Shown: in pieces, positions 63,959 through 64,000 of the stretch | Numbering within the stretch: position 1 is the stretch's first letter | Layout: every line of letters begins with the position of its first letter | Assembly (NCBI RefSeq): GCF_000003815.2 | Contig: NC_049996.1 | Location: forward strand, 14,640,265 to 14,704,264 | Length of the DNA: 64,000 nucleotides | Reading direction: 5' to 3' | Source: Branchiostoma floridae | Taxonomy: Eukaryota > Chordata > Leptocardii > Amphioxiformes > Branchiostomatidae | Made by a program: the position numbers and the translations under genes | The notes under the pieces: model-generated | The model's database searches: none | Seen by the model: only the letters and a program-made list of their open reading frames with translations | Told to the model about the DNA's origin: nothing

Positions 63959-64000
63959 GTAATAGCATTCCAAAGGCGTCTTACTCAAGCCCCATTATGG

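Overview
The window looks like draft nuclear DNA from a non-vertebrate chordate, most likely an amphioxus (Branchiostoma). Three things point there. An intron-containing syntaxin-17 gene aligns well with vertebrate STX17. The intergenic DNA is dense with small DNA transposons, tRNA-derived SINEs and local tandem duplications of the kind familiar from amphioxus. The assembly is a scaffold, with four 100-N gaps and two larger ones. The species cannot be fixed from the sequence alone. No rRNA, CRISPR array, operon or other prokaryotic feature is present, and most open reading frames of 60-130 codons are chance.

Genes lie mainly at the right end. On the minus strand (56307-57968) an intact single-exon frame encodes a 553-residue leucine-rich-repeat membrane receptor. 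Its cytoplasmic tail is a tandem array of tyrosine motifs. On the plus strand, from 60716 to the right edge, are the first four coding exons of syntaxin-17; its SNARE and membrane segments lie beyond the window. A decayed or partial MADF-like coding segment lies on the minus strand at 48703-48999, next to a 995-N gap. A possible C-terminal exon of the same gene lies on the other side of the gap. Three further small candidates are weak: 13152-13277, 15734-15931 and 38468-38710.

The left 55 kb is mostly gene-free. About twenty tandem or minisatellite arrays occur, notably 1.7-3.0, 10.1-12.9, 16.6-20.1, 32.9-33.5, 34.8-35.2, 35.7-36.9 and 39.7-40.2 kb. Among them are mobile elements that can be delimited by target-site duplications: four MULE-like elements with 9-bp duplications (one carrying an 18-bp minisatellite), two elements with perfect 8-bp duplications (one nested in a SINE), TA-flanked elements in syntaxin-17 introns, and a short Penelope-like remnant between 200-bp direct repeats.

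Several non-repetitive, CpG-bearing blocks are candidate regulatory DNA: 22.0-22.6, 24.8-25.3, 34.4-34.8, 36.9-37.8, 40.2-40.9, 41.6-41.9 and 49.8-50.0 kb, plus a six-CCAAT cluster at 41.1 kb. They would suit a gene-poor regulatory landscape of a neighbour outside the window, but conservation cannot be tested here.
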